From Sphaerisporangium sp. TRM90804 (GTDB lineage: Bacteria > Actinomycetota > Actinomycetes > Streptosporangiales > Streptosporangiaceae): a stretch of 64,000 bases of DNA. The stretch is from assembly GCF_029846175.1 (NCBI RefSeq), contig NZ_JARWAC010000025.1, positions 107,313 through 171,312 of the forward strand, read 5' to 3'. Made by a program: the position numbers and the translations under genes. Within the stretch, counting starts at the first letter, position 1; every line of letters begins with the position of its first letter. The notes beneath the pieces are model-generated. The model was not told where the DNA came from. It was given only the letters and a program-made list of their open reading frames with translations, and searched no databases. Below, piece after piece: positions 33,504 through 44,758 of the stretch.

Positions 33504-34229
33504 TCATCGGGGGGTCAGGACGCAGAACTCGTGGCCGTCGGGGTCGGCCATGACGACCCAGCTGACCTCGCCCTGGCCGATGTCGACGCGGGTCGCTCCG
33601 AGGGAGACGAGACGGTCGACCTCGGCCTGCTGGTCGCCGTCGGCGGGGGGAGCGAGGTCGAAGTGCAGGCGGTACTTGCCGCTGGGCTTGGGGTCGTGCG
33701 GCGGGCCGCCCCAGGTGATCTTCGGGCCACCGTGCGGGGAGCGGATGGCGGTCTCCTGGTCCTGGTCCCAGACCAGCGGCCAGCCCAGCGCCGCGCTCCA
33801 GAAGTAGCCGACCTCCTGCGAGCCGTCGGACGCGAGCGCTCCGATGAACCCGCAGTCGGCGAGGAACCGGTTGTCCGGCCCGATCACGCAGAACTCGTTG
33901 CCCTCGGGGTCGGCGAGGACGACGTGGTCCTCCTCCGGAAGCTGGCCGACGTCGATGTGCCGGGCGCCCAGCTCAAGCGCCCTCGCCACCGTCTGCCGCT
34001 GGTCTTCCAGGGACGTGCTCGTCAGGTCGAAGTGCATCTGGTTCGGGACGGACTTCTGCTCCTGGGTCGGGAGGAACCGGATGCGGAACCCGGTGTCGTC
34101 GCCCGGCAGGAGCGCGATGTCGCCCCGGGGGTCGTCGGCGCTCTTCCAGTCCAGGACTCCGGCCCAGAAGCGCGAGAGGCGGAGGGGGTCGTTCGCGTCG
34201 AAGCAGAGTGCGTGCAGGTGACAGGTCAT
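33504..34229 (-). CDS. VOC-family protein with two glyoxalase-like domains
   Basis: A 241-residue protein made of two tandem VOC modules: the first from LHALCFDANDPLRLSRFWAGVLDW to HVVLADPEGNEFCVIGP, the second from GYFWSAALGWPLVWDQ to WVVMADPDGHEFCVL. The repeated ADPxGxEFCV ends show internal duplication. Such proteins are lyases, dioxygenases or antibiotic-binding resistance proteins; substrate unknown. The start 34229 is the first Met of the VOC fold; longer frames are antisense read-through. Confidence 0.88.
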   Translation of the reverse strand: MTCHLHALCFDANDPLRLSRFWAGVLDWKSADDPRGDIALLPGDDTGFRIRFLPTQEQKSVPNQMHFDLTSTSLEDQRQTVARALELGARHIDVGQLPEEDHVVLADPEGNEFCVIGPDNRFLADCGFIGALASDGSQEVGYFWSAALGWPLVWDQDQETAIRSPHGGPKITWGGPPHDPKPSGKYRLHFDLAPPADGDQQAEVDRLVSLGATRVDIGQGEVSWVVMADPDGHEFCVLTPR

Positions 34230-34384
34230 CCCGCTCCGCACCTCCGATCTGCTGGTACAAGCTGCGGCAGGGCACGTCCCGCGCGCCCCCGGGAGATCAA
34301 CGCTAGGCGTCCGATGCAAGCCACGCAAAGGAATTAGCCGGGGGGTGGCACCCGCGCGTGAGCCGGTGCGCGCGGGGGCGGGGG

Positions 34385-35893
34385 TCACGCCACGGGCTCG
34401 GGGACGCGGGGTTCGGCGGCGGGGGTGGGCTGGGGTCGGGTGCGAAGGGAGTAGAGGCTGAGCGGGATGCCCAGGGCGACGATGGCGCCGGCCACGACGA
34501 GGGCCAGCTGGTAGCCGTCCAGGAAGGCGGTCAGGGGGTTGGCGCCGGTGCTGATGGTGGCGTTCTGGCGGGTGGTGAGGATGGCGCCGAGGACGGTGAC
34601 GCCCAGGAGGCCGAAGACCTCGCGGAAGACGTTGAGCACTCCCGACGCGACGCCCCCGCGGCCCGCCGGAAGCGCGCCGAGGATGGCGTTGGTGAGCGGC
34701 ACCAGGAGGCCGGCTCCGAGGCCGTAGAGCATCAGCCAGGGCAGGAGCCGGCCGTAGGTGCCGTCGGCGCCGATGGGGGACAGGCCGACCACCGACACCG
34801 CCATCAGGCCCAGGCCGGTCGCGACGGTCGGGCCCGTGCCGAACCGGGACGCGATGCGCGGCGCGACCGTCGCCAGCACGGCGAGCAGCAGCGCCATGGG
34901 GATGAACGCGGCGCCCGCCTGGACGGGCGAGAAGCGCAGGACGTTCTGCAACCAGAGGGTGGTGAAGAAGTAGATGCCGAAGACGCCGAACGCCCACAGG
35001 CCCATCGACAGCACGCCGCCGGTGAAGACCCGCTCGCGGAACAGCGAAAGGTCCATCATCGGCTCCGCGGTGCGGCGCTCGATCACCATGAAGACCGCCG
35101 CTGCCGCCGCCGCGGCGCCGAACGCCCCGAGGATGGCCGCGGACGTCCAGCCGAGGTTCGCGCCCTCGATGAGCGCGTAGGTCAGGGCGAACAGCGCGAT
35201 CGAGGAGGTCACCAGCCCCGGCAGGTCCAGCCGGCGCCTGACGCGGGCGGCCGGGCCGGTGGCGGCCGGGGCCGGCGGGACTGCCGAGTCGGTGGTGGCC
35301 AGGGCCGGCGGGACGGTCGCGCCGGCCCCGTCGCCCTTGGAGGCGCGGATGGCCCACGCGCCGAGGATCAGCGTGGCGACGCCGATGGGGACGTTGACCA
35401 GGAAGATCCAGCCCCAGTGCCAGCTCTCGCTGATGAGGCCGCCGGAGAGCGGGCCGAGAGCCAGGGCCAGGCCGCCGGCAGCGCTCCACAGGCCCACGGC
35501 GAGGCCGCGCTCGCGCGGGTCGGGGAAGGTCTTGGGGATCAACGACAGGGCCGGGGGCGTGAGCAAGGCGGCCCCCACCCCCTGCAGGCCGCGGCTGAGG
35601 ATCAGCGTCGCGCCGTCCCCGGCGAGGCCGGCCGCCGCGGAGGCCAGGGTGAAGACGGCGAGCCCGATCAGGAAGATCCGGCGCTGGCCGAAGACGTCCG
35701 CGAGCCGCCCGCCGGCCAGCAGCAGCCCGGCGAACACCAGCATGTAGCCGCTGACGATCCACTCCAGGCCCGAGAGCGTCAGCCCGAGGTCCTTCTGGAT
35801 GGTCGGGAGCGCCACGTTGACGATGTTGTTGTCCAGGTACGTCATGAAGGTGGCCAACGAGACGGCCACGAGTACCCACCACCGACGATGCAC
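34385..35893 (-). CDS. MFS efflux transporter, DHA2 (14-helix) type
   Basis: A 502-residue proton-driven multidrug exporter. Motifs: FMTYLDNNIVNVALPTIQKDLG in helix 1 (acidic residue), GGRLADVFGQRRIFLIGL (motif A) and LSRGLQGVGAALLTP. Fourteen hydrophobic segments. GTG 35893 has GAGGGG upstream. It diverges from a TetR gene across a region with three to four copies of a 13-bp palindrome, so the TetR protein very likely represses it; inducer unknown. Confidence 0.93.
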   Translation of the reverse strand: MHRRWWVLVAVSLATFMTYLDNNIVNVALPTIQKDLGLTLSGLEWIVSGYMLVFAGLLLAGGRLADVFGQRRIFLIGLAVFTLASAAAGLAGDGATLILSRGLQGVGAALLTPPALSLIPKTFPDPRERGLAVGLWSAAGGLALALGPLSGGLISESWHWGWIFLVNVPIGVATLILGAWAIRASKGDGAGATVPPALATTDSAVPPAPAATGPAARVRRRLDLPGLVTSSIALFALTYALIEGANLGWTSAAILGAFGAAAAAAAVFMVIERRTAEPMMDLSLFRERVFTGGVLSMGLWAFGVFGIYFFTTLWLQNVLRFSPVQAGAAFIPMALLLAVLATVAPRIASRFGTGPTVATGLGLMAVSVVGLSPIGADGTYGRLLPWLMLYGLGAGLLVPLTNAILGALPAGRGGVASGVLNVFREVFGLLGVTVLGAILTTRQNATISTGANPLTAFLDGYQLALVVAGAIVALGIPLSLYSLRTRPQPTPAAEPRVPEPVA

Positions 35894-35904
35894 AAGGGTT
35901 CCCC

Positions 35905-35964
35905 TCTACGATGTACTTGTACGGCGTACATGTACGTCGTACAGGAGAACTTGTACGTCGTATA
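35905..35964. promoter_or_regulatory. Array of TetR-type 13-bp palindromic operators
   Basis: Consensus TGTACG-N-CGTACA. Copies: 35905-35917 (degenerate, 9/13), 35918-35930 (TGTACGGCGTACA, perfect), 35931-35943 (TGTACGTCGTACA, perfect) and 35952-35964 (one mismatch). The first three touch end to end. The last overlaps a TATAGT -10 box (35961-35966) of the TetR gene. Another copy is at 38154-38166. Confidence 0.85.
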
Positions 35965-35972
35965 GTTGTCAA

Positions 35973-36662
35973 GTGGCCCCAGAGAAGCTGACCCGTGAGG
36001 CCGTGGTCGAGCAGGCGTTGGCGCTCGGCGACGAGGAGGGTGTCGACGCGGTGACCATCAGGCGCCTGGCCGGGCGGCTGGGCGTCACCCCCATGGCGCT
36101 GTACTGGCACTTCAAGCACAAGGACGAGCTGATGTCCGCGCTCGCCGAGCACGCCATGTCCGGCGTCACGGCCGAGCTTTCGCCCGGCGACCCATGGCGG
36201 GTGCGGTTGCGGGTGATGGTCGAGGCCGCCGTCCGCGTGCTGCGCGACCACCCCTGCCTGCCCGACCTGCTGACCAAGCTGCCCGACAAGCACGACGTCG
36301 ACAGCTTCCGCCGCGCCACCGAGGCCGCGCTCGACGTGCTCAGCGAGGCGGGGTTCACGCTGCGCGAGGGGTTCCACATCTCGTCGTACCTGCTCAACGG
36401 CGCGATCGCCCTGGTCAAGGGCCAGCCCGTCTGCCCTTCCGACGCCAGCGACGCCGAGGAGGCCGAGGCCCGCCGGCAGGCCCGGCTCCGCATGGAGTCC
36501 CTGCCGGCCGGCCGCTTCCCGCGCATGGTGGCGTACGGGGCCACGTACGCCGAACAGCCCGACATCGACCGCTACTACACGTTCGGCGTCGACCTGCTGC
36601 TCGCCGGCGTCGAGGCCATGGCCGAACGCCGGACGGGTCCTTCCGGCGAGCCCGCGGGCTGA
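35973..36662 (+). CDS. TetR-family repressor of the flanking efflux pumps
   Basis: A 229-residue TetR/AcrR protein of the tetracycline-repressor C-terminal subclass. HTH: TREAVVEQALALGDEEGVDAVTIRRLAGRLGVTPMALYWHFKHKDELMSALAEHAM. GTG 35973 lies 6 nt after TATAGT, so the mRNA is leaderless. The regulator gene is flanked by two DHA2 transporters, each with the same palindrome upstream, so it is probably a local repressor of both and of itself (inference from operators). Confidence 0.92.
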   Translation: MAPEKLTREAVVEQALALGDEEGVDAVTIRRLAGRLGVTPMALYWHFKHKDELMSALAEHAMSGVTAELSPGDPWRVRLRVMVEAAVRVLRDHPCLPDLLTKLPDKHDVDSFRRATEAALDVLSEAGFTLREGFHISSYLLNGAIALVKGQPVCPSDASDAEEAEARRQARLRMESLPAGRFPRMVAYGATYAEQPDIDRYYTFGVDLLLAGVEAMAERRTGPSGEPAG

Positions 36663-36664
36663 GG

Positions 36665-38140
36665 TCAGGCCCCGCGGGGGGTGCGTGCCAGGACGGCGGA
36701 GGCCACGCCGGCGAGCGCGACGGCCGCCAGCACCAGGTAGGTGCGTTCGACGCCCGCCAGGAGGTGGCCGACCGCCACGGGGCTCAGCCGCGAGAGCGTG
36801 CCCGCGTACACCAGCTCGCGCAGCTCGGGGGAGAGCGTGCTCGTCAGCAGGCTCAGGGTGAGCGCGACGCTGAGCACGATGCCCACGTTCATGATCATGA
36901 GGCGGAAGCCGTTGACCACGCCCAGGCTCCCGGCCGGCAGGGCGCTCATGACCTGCGTGGTGTTCCCGGTGAGGAACGTCCCGTTGCCGCCCCCCGCCAG
37001 GAACAGGCCCACCCCGATGATCCAGTACGGCGTGGCGGTGCCGACCGACAGCCCCAGCGTGAGCAGGCCGGCGAAGTTGAGCAGGCAGCCGCCCACGGAG
37101 AGGGCGTGCGGGGAGATCCGGCGGCCGAGGGCGCCCGCGATGGGGGAGGCGAGCGCCATGCCGATCGGCAGCGGCAGCACGCCGAGGGCCGCCGTGAACG
37201 CGTCCATGCCGCGCGCCGCCTGGAAGTACAGCGCCACCAGCAGGACCAGCGCCGAGCGGGACAGGGCGGTGCAGAACGAGGCGAGGTTGGCGAAGGCCAG
37301 CATGCGGCCGCCGAACAGGCGCAGGTCGAGCACGGGGTGGGACGCCCGGCGCTCGACGACGACCAGCACGGGTACCAGCACCAGGAAGATCAGCCCGCCG
37401 GTGAGCACGACCGGGCTGGACAGGCCGCGCGAACCGGCCTCCGACAGGGCGATCAGCACGGCCGACAGCGCCGCGAAGACGACGAGGTTGCCCGCCGCGT
37501 CGACCGGCGTGCGCGGCCCCGGGCGCACCCGCCGCAGCGTCGTCCACCCCCACACCAGCGCGACCACGCCGGGCGGGACGTTGACCCAGAAGACCCACTG
37601 CCAGCCGAGGGTGTCGGCGATGAGGCCGCCGAGGGTCGGCCCGGCGAGCTGGGCCACCGACAGGGTGCCGATGTACACGCCCATGCCCTGGCTGAGCCGG
37701 TCGGGCGGGAAGGCGCCGGTGATGATGACGGTGCCGTTGGCCAGGATCATCGCCGCGCCCAGGGCCTGGAGCGCCCGCATGGCGATCAGGAATCCCACGT
37801 CGGGCGACAGCCCCGCCATCAGCGAGCACAGGGTGAACAGGGCGAAGCCGCCGAGGTAGACCTCACGCCGGCCGAGCAGGTCGGCCACCCGTCCGAAGAA
37901 CACCAGGGTCGCCGTGTTGACGAGCAGGTACGACAGCAGGATCCACGAGGCGGCGAACGCGCCGGCGTCGAAGTGCCGCACCACCTCGGGGAGCGCGACG
38001 TTCAGCGTGCTGGCGTTGATGCCGATGAGCACGAGGCCGAGGCTGGTCACCGAGCAGACGCGCCACGCGTAACGCAGGTCTCTGGAGTATTCGGGAGTGC
38101 CGGGGAGGGGGGAGCTGGCCTTCTGGGGGACGGCGACCAT
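36665..38140 (-). CDS. MFS efflux transporter, DHA2 type (second)
   Basis: A 491-residue 14-helix exporter: INASTLNVALPEVVRHFDAGAFAASWILLSYLL in helix 1/2, FFGRVADLLGRREVYLGG (motif A), ILANGTVIITGAFPPDRLSQGMG. It differs enough from the first pump to suggest another substrate range rather than a recent duplicate. It converges on the TetR gene (2 bp apart). A 13-bp palindrome 14 bp upstream of its start is identical in its core to those controlling the first pump. Confidence 0.92.
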   Translation of the reverse strand: MVAVPQKASSPLPGTPEYSRDLRYAWRVCSVTSLGLVLIGINASTLNVALPEVVRHFDAGAFAASWILLSYLLVNTATLVFFGRVADLLGRREVYLGGFALFTLCSLMAGLSPDVGFLIAMRALQALGAAMILANGTVIITGAFPPDRLSQGMGVYIGTLSVAQLAGPTLGGLIADTLGWQWVFWVNVPPGVVALVWGWTTLRRVRPGPRTPVDAAGNLVVFAALSAVLIALSEAGSRGLSSPVVLTGGLIFLVLVPVLVVVERRASHPVLDLRLFGGRMLAFANLASFCTALSRSALVLLVALYFQAARGMDAFTAALGVLPLPIGMALASPIAGALGRRISPHALSVGGCLLNFAGLLTLGLSVGTATPYWIIGVGLFLAGGGNGTFLTGNTTQVMSALPAGSLGVVNGFRLMIMNVGIVLSVALTLSLLTSTLSPELRELVYAGTLSRLSPVAVGHLLAGVERTYLVLAAVALAGVASAVLARTPRGA

Positions 38141-38153
38141 CCCCTCAGTCTGG

Positions 38154-38166
38154 CGTACGGCGTACG
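38154..38166 (-). promoter_or_regulatory. Operator copy before second MFS gene
   Basis: CGTACGGCGTACG, perfect palindrome around a G, sharing the 11-base core GTACGGCGTAC with the operator at 35918-35930. It lies just upstream of the start codon at 38140, a roadblock-type position. Confidence 0.75.
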
Positions 38167-38248
38167 TCCGCTTTCGAAGACTCGGGGTGATAAGTGATGA
38201 TTGTCGCTTAGGTCACACTGCTGGTCAGCCGGGTCACGGTGGTACCGG

Positions 38249-38923
38249 TCAGCGGGCGCGCTTGCGAAGCCCCTCCAGGTCGTGGACGACCACGCGGCGG
38301 CGGCCGGTCTCGATCAGGCCGCGGTCGCGCAGGGAGCGCAGGGCCTTGCTGACCGCCTCGCGAGAGGCGCCGGTCCACCCGGCCAGCTCGTCCTGGGACA
38401 GCGGGAGCTGCACCCGGACGCCGCCGTTGACCGGCTCGCCGAAGCGTTCGGCGAGCTCCACCAGGCGCGTCGCGACCCGGCCGGTGGTGTCGAAGGCGCC
38501 GTACTCGACCCGCTTGCGGTCGGCGTCGCGCAGCCGGCTCACGACCATCTGCAACAGCAGGACGGCCACCCGGCCGTGCTCCTTGAGGAACCCGGGGAAG
38601 TCGCGCACCACGCACCCCTCCACGGGCTCGAGCGCGGTGATCGTGCCCGAGCGTGGGTGCCCGCTGATCCCCGACATCTCGCCGATCAGCGCCCCGGGGC
38701 CCCGGATGGCGAGCACGACCTCGGTGCCGCTCGCGGTGTGCGAGGAGACCTTCACCCGGCCCGCGGTGAGCACCAGCACCCAGTCGGAGGTGTCGCCCTC
38801 GGAGAGCACGGTGGCGCCGCGCTCCCAGCGCCGCTTGCGCCCGGCCGCGTACAGATCGGACCGTTCCTCGTCGGTGAGAAGGGCGAGGAACTCACCGGGC
38901 TCGGGGGGTGGTGAGGACGTCAT
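38249..38923 (-). CDS. Crp/Fnr-family transcriptional regulator
   Basis: A 224-residue regulator: cyclic-nucleotide-binding domain (TVLSEGDTSDWVLVLTAGRVKV; phosphate-binding cassette GALIGEMSGISGHPRSGT with the Glu and Arg-Ser that contact cAMP in E. coli Crp) and C-terminal HTH (LSQDELAGWTGASREAVSKALRSLRDRGLIETGRRRVVV). No Fe-S cysteines as in Fnr. The gene upstream in the same direction is a nucleotidyl cyclase, so cAMP is a plausible ligand. Confidence 0.9.
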   Translation of the reverse strand: MTSSPPPEPGEFLALLTDEERSDLYAAGRKRRWERGATVLSEGDTSDWVLVLTAGRVKVSSHTASGTEVVLAIRGPGALIGEMSGISGHPRSGTITALEPVEGCVVRDFPGFLKEHGRVAVLLLQMVVSRLRDADRKRVEYGAFDTTGRVATRLVELAERFGEPVNGGVRVQLPLSQDELAGWTGASREAVSKALRSLRDRGLIETGRRRVVVHDLEGLRKRAR

Positions 38924-39019
38924 GGTCGCTCCGTTCTACGCCGCGATGCCCTGATTATGGGCCCGCGGCGGTGGATGTTCACTGTCCTTTTTCACGCACG
39001 GGCCATACCCGGCGTGCGC

Positions 39020-41092
39020 TCACCGGCCGAGGGCGGTGAGCACGAAGGCCTCGACGCTCTGTTCCTTGCCCTTGAGCGCCAGCGGGCCGAGCGGGCGCAC
39101 CGTGGCGGCGGCGCCGATCTGCTCGCGGGTGGTGGCGCCGATCACCACGGTGCCGGGCTGCGCCAGCGACTCCAGGCGGGCGGCCACGTTCACGGCGTCG
39201 CCCATGGCGTTGAAGCCGCGCAGCTCGGGGCTGCCGATGTTGCCCACGAGCGCCATGCCGGTGTTGATCCCCACCCGGAACCTCGGGTAGCCCTCGTGGC
39301 CGGCGGCGATCTCCTCGGCCGCCTCCTGCATCTCCAGCGCCGCCCGCGCGGCCTGCTCGGCGTGCCGCTCCTGGGTCGCCGGGGCGTTGAACAGGGCCAG
39401 CAGCGCGTCGCCGACGAACTGGACGATCGTGCCGCCGTTGCGCAGCACGCAGGGCACCGCGGCGGCGTGGTAGCGGTTCAGCATCTCGACGATCTCGCCC
39501 GGCTCCACCCGCTCGGAGAACGAGGTGAACCCCTTGAGGTCGGCGAACAGCGCCGTGAGCTCCACCAGCGAGCCGCCGAGCGCCGCCTGCGCCGGGTCGG
39601 CCAGCAGGGACGCCGCCACGTCGGGCGACATGTACTGCCGGAACAGCGTCTCCAACTCGCTGTACAGGCGGGCGTTCTCCAGGGCGATGGACACCTGGCT
39701 GGCCAGGGTGGCGGCGAGCGCCTCGTCCTGGCGGGTGGTGCCGACGGGCACCTCCAGCGCCCCGGCCAGCACGCCCTTGACCGTCAGGGGGTGGACGACC
39801 GTGCCGGCGCCGGGAACCGGCTCGCCGTCCTTGAAGTCGTCGGCCGAGAACGACCGGCCGCCGAGCGGCACCCGCCCCGCCGACACCAGCCCGATGCGCA
39901 CGTCGCCGTACGCCTCGCGCACGCGGTCGAGGGCGTGGGCCAGCAGGTCCTCCTCGCGAAGGCCCACCCGGGCCTGGCGCCCCACGTCGACCAGCGCGCC
40001 CAGCCGTAAGGACAGCTCGCGCTCGGCCGCGAGCGCCTGGCCGGCGCGGTCGAGCACGGCGGCCTGGCCCTCGGTGAGCCGGAACTTGCCGGCCAGCCGG
40101 GTCGCCACCGGCGCCCCCGCGCCGCGCTCGCCCATGCGGCGCAGGTGGCCGACGAGCTCCTCCAGCGCCTGGTCGTACTGGCCCTGGATGCGGCGGACGG
40201 TCGCGGCCAGCGCCACCGAGTCGAACAACCCCTGGCTGGAGCCCTCGCGGCGGAACTGGATGTAGGCGCTGTAGCCGACGAACACGAAGGCCATGGTGAG
40301 CAGCAGATGCCACTCCCACCACGACATCACCCAGTTGGGCCGGAAGTGGCCGGCGATCATGGCCTCGCCCAGCAGGGCGTAGGCGGTGACCAGGCTGATG
40401 ATCATCGCGGAGGGCCGCCGCCGGTGGATGCGGAACATCAGCGCCGCGGCCAGCGCGTACAGGGCCGCGGCGACCCAGGTGAGCGCGCCGATGCTCGCCC
40501 CGCCCGGGGGAGGCGGCGCGCTCAGCGGGGTCAGGCCCTCGACCAGCGAGGCCCAGCCCCAGGCCACCAGCAGCAGCACCAGGCACGCGCGCAGAAGGTC
40601 GGCGCGGGCCAGGACGGCCGCCGCGGCCCGCTCGCTGAGCGGCAGCGCCGAGGCGAAGGCCAGCACCGCGGCCAGGGTGAGCCCCACCGGCTGGCCGATG
40701 TCGAACCCGTAGCTGCCCTTGAGCAGGATGATCTGCGGCGTCGCCAGCCCGTGCAGGAGGAAGAACCCGGCGCTGCTGAGGAAGACCAGCGAGACCAGCA
40801 GCAGCCGGGCGTCGCGGCGCCGGGTGGCCGCCTGGCTGATCAGCAGGCCCAGCGCGACGTTTACGCCCGCCACCCCGACGATCAGCCAGAAGTGGCTGAC
40901 GTGGTGCTCCCACCTGACGTTCAGGCGGTCGGGGAAGCGGAGCAGCAGCCACAGCCCGAGCAGCGGCGCCGCCAGGTGGACGGCCCACACCACCCCCCGC
41001 ACCGGATGCGTGGCGGGGGGCAGGAACGGCTGGCGTTCCGGAGCCGAGCCCAGTTCCCCCACAACGGTCACCGTTTGGTCGTTCGACGGCAC
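39020..41092 (-). CDS. Membrane-bound class III adenylate/guanylate cyclase with GAF-like domain
   Basis: A 690-residue cyclase. N-terminal part (about 30-275): seven to eight hydrophobic helices. Middle (about 350-490): GAF-like region between coiled segments (REEDLLAHALDRVREAYGDVRIG, ATLASQVSIALENARLYSELETLF). C-terminal class III catalytic domain: LTALFADLKGFTSFSERV (first metal Asp), QFVGDALLALFNAP (second metal Asp), GDAVNVAARLESLA (transition-state Asn and Arg). All catalytic positions are present, so it should be active. Substrate (ATP or GTP) is undecided by eye. It is followed at 96 bp by a Crp/Fnr gene. Confidence 0.92.
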   Translation of the reverse strand: MPSNDQTVTVVGELGSAPERQPFLPPATHPVRGVVWAVHLAAPLLGLWLLLRFPDRLNVRWEHHVSHFWLIVGVAGVNVALGLLISQAATRRRDARLLLVSLVFLSSAGFFLLHGLATPQIILLKGSYGFDIGQPVGLTLAAVLAFASALPLSERAAAAVLARADLLRACLVLLLVAWGWASLVEGLTPLSAPPPPGGASIGALTWVAAALYALAAALMFRIHRRRPSAMIISLVTAYALLGEAMIAGHFRPNWVMSWWEWHLLLTMAFVFVGYSAYIQFRREGSSQGLFDSVALAATVRRIQGQYDQALEELVGHLRRMGERGAGAPVATRLAGKFRLTEGQAAVLDRAGQALAAERELSLRLGALVDVGRQARVGLREEDLLAHALDRVREAYGDVRIGLVSAGRVPLGGRSFSADDFKDGEPVPGAGTVVHPLTVKGVLAGALEVPVGTTRQDEALAATLASQVSIALENARLYSELETLFRQYMSPDVAASLLADPAQAALGGSLVELTALFADLKGFTSFSERVEPGEIVEMLNRYHAAAVPCVLRNGGTIVQFVGDALLALFNAPATQERHAEQAARAALEMQEAAEEIAAGHEGYPRFRVGINTGMALVGNIGSPELRGFNAMGDAVNVAARLESLAQPGTVVIGATTREQIGAAATVRPLGPLALKGKEQSVEAFVLTALGR

Positions 41093-41190
41093 GGTCGCCT
41101 CCGCATCAAGCGTTCGCGTTCCCCCATGACGAACCGATTATCCCGTTCGACGGGTGGCCGGGTGGGCGACGGGGAGACCGTTGTGGACGA

Positions 41191-43446
<2,256 letters not shown>

Positions 43447-43490
43447 GTGTTCTCCTCGCGCACTGCTCACGGACTGCCCGGACGCTTCGC

Positions 43491-44174
43491 TCACAGGTTG
43501 ACGAACCTCTTCAGGATCGAGGTGAAGAAGCCGCGGCCGTCCACGCTGGGGGCGCCGGTCAGCTCCTCGACGGCGTGCTCGGGGTGCGGCATGAGGCCGA
43601 CGACGTTGCCGGCCTCGTTGCTGACGCCCGCGATGAAGTTGGTGGAGCCGTTGGGGTTGACGTCCAGGTAGCGGACGACGACGCGGCCCGAGGCCTCCAG
43701 GGACTCGATGGTCGCCTGGTCGGCGACGTAGCGGCCCTCGCCGTGCTTGACCGGCAGCAGCAGCTCCTGGCCGGGCGCGTAGTCGCCGGTCCAGGCGGTG
43801 GTGGCGTTCTCGACGCGGACGCGCTGGTCGCGGCAGACGTAGTGCAGGCCCACGTTGCGGGTGAGCGCGCCGGGCAGCAGGTGGGCCTCGCAGAGAATCT
43901 GGAAGCCGTTGCAGGTGCCCAGCACGGGCAGGCCGGCGTTCGCGGCCGGGACGAGCTCCTCCATCAGGGGGGCGAACCGGGAGATCGCCCCGCACCTGAG
44001 GTAGTCGCCGTAGGAGAACCCCCCGGGCAGGAAGACGGCGTCGACGCCCCGCAGATCGCGGTCGGCGTGCCAGAGCGAGACGGCTTCGCCGCCCGCGTGC
44101 CTGATGGCCCGCGCCGCGTCCTGATCGTCAAGAGTTCCGGGAAATGTGACCACACCCACACGGGCAGCACCCAT
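43491..44174 (-). CDS. purQ: Phosphoribosylformylglycinamidine synthase subunit I (glutaminase)
   Basis: A 227-residue class I glutamine amidotransferase: [20 protein letters not shown] at the start, catalytic Cys in [10 protein letters not shown], His/Glu of the triad in [11 protein letters not shown]. It hands ammonia to PurL. Start ATG 44174 has GGAGGGG upstream. The gap to the upstream RsbW-like gene (44318) is 143 bases, so purQ-purL may have their own promoter. Confidence 0.97.
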   Translation of the reverse strand: MGAARVGVVTFPGTLDDQDAARAIRHAGGEAVSLWHADRDLRGVDAVFLPGGFSYGDYLRCGAISRFAPLMEELVPAANAGLPVLGTCNGFQILCEAHLLPGALTRNVGLHYVCRDQRVRVENATTAWTGDYAPGQELLLPVKHGEGRYVADQATIESLEASGRVVVRYLDVNPNGSTNFIAGVSNEAGNVVGLMPHPEHAVEELTGAPSVDGRGFFTSILKRFVNL

Positions 44175-44317
44175 GGCTCTCGTACCCCTCCACACGCGAG
44201 CGCCGCGCCGGCGTCCACTCTCCGGACGACGGTCTGCGGCGGTGGGTTCAGGCTACCTGTCGCCATGCGGCGCCCGGGACACCGAGGCGCGCCTGTGGAC
44301 GACCGGAAGTGGCGAGC

Positions 44318-44758
44318 TCAGACGGCGGCGAGTTCGCGGTCGTGGTGGGCGAGGAACTCCTCGTCCCAGGCGAGCTCCTTGCGCAGGAACACCGTGGTGC
44401 CGCTGCCGGGGGTGATGTGGAAGGACAGCTCGTCGACGACCGACTGCATGATGAGGATGCCGCGGCCGTGCTCGGAGTCGCCGGCGGGGTACTGCCTGGG
44501 GATCGCCCCGAGGCCGAGGCCGCGGTCGACGACGCGCAGCTCGCACCGGCCGTCGCCGATGGCGGCGCAGACCTCGTAGCGCTTGGCGGGGCCTCCGTGG
44601 CGGACGGCGTTGGCGCAGGCCTCGGAGGTCGCGAGCAGCATGTCGGACACGCAGTCCTCGGTGACGCCGAGGCAGCGAAGGGTGTCGCCCAGCACCCGCC
44701 GGACCATCGGGATGCCTATGGCATCCCGCGGCAGGGCCAACGAGAACTCGATATCCAC
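44318..44758 (-). CDS. RsbW/SpoIIAB-type ATP-binding protein (anti-sigma-like kinase)
   Basis: A 146-residue GHKL ATPase: N-box LATSEACANAVRHGG, ATP loop VVDRGLGLGAIPRQ and GRGILIMQSVVDELSF. These single-domain proteins are serine kinases that bind sigma factors or STAS antagonists. GTG 44758 has GGAGGGG about ten bases before; the frame could start at 44836. It interrupts the purS-purQ order without sharing function; no adjacent STAS or sigma partner is present. Confidence 0.88.
   Translation of the reverse strand: MDIEFSLALPRDAIGIPMVRRVLGDTLRCLGVTEDCVSDMLLATSEACANAVRHGGPAKRYEVCAAIGDGRCELRVVDRGLGLGAIPRQYPAGDSEHGRGILIMQSVVDELSFHITPGSGTTVFLRKELAWDEEFLAHHDRELAAV

Noticed and set aside
33504..37829. 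A 1441-codon open frame on the minus strand
   Set aside because: It is an antisense or out-of-frame read-through of the VOC, MFS and TetR genes caused by high GC; the real proteins in other frames have clear family motifs.
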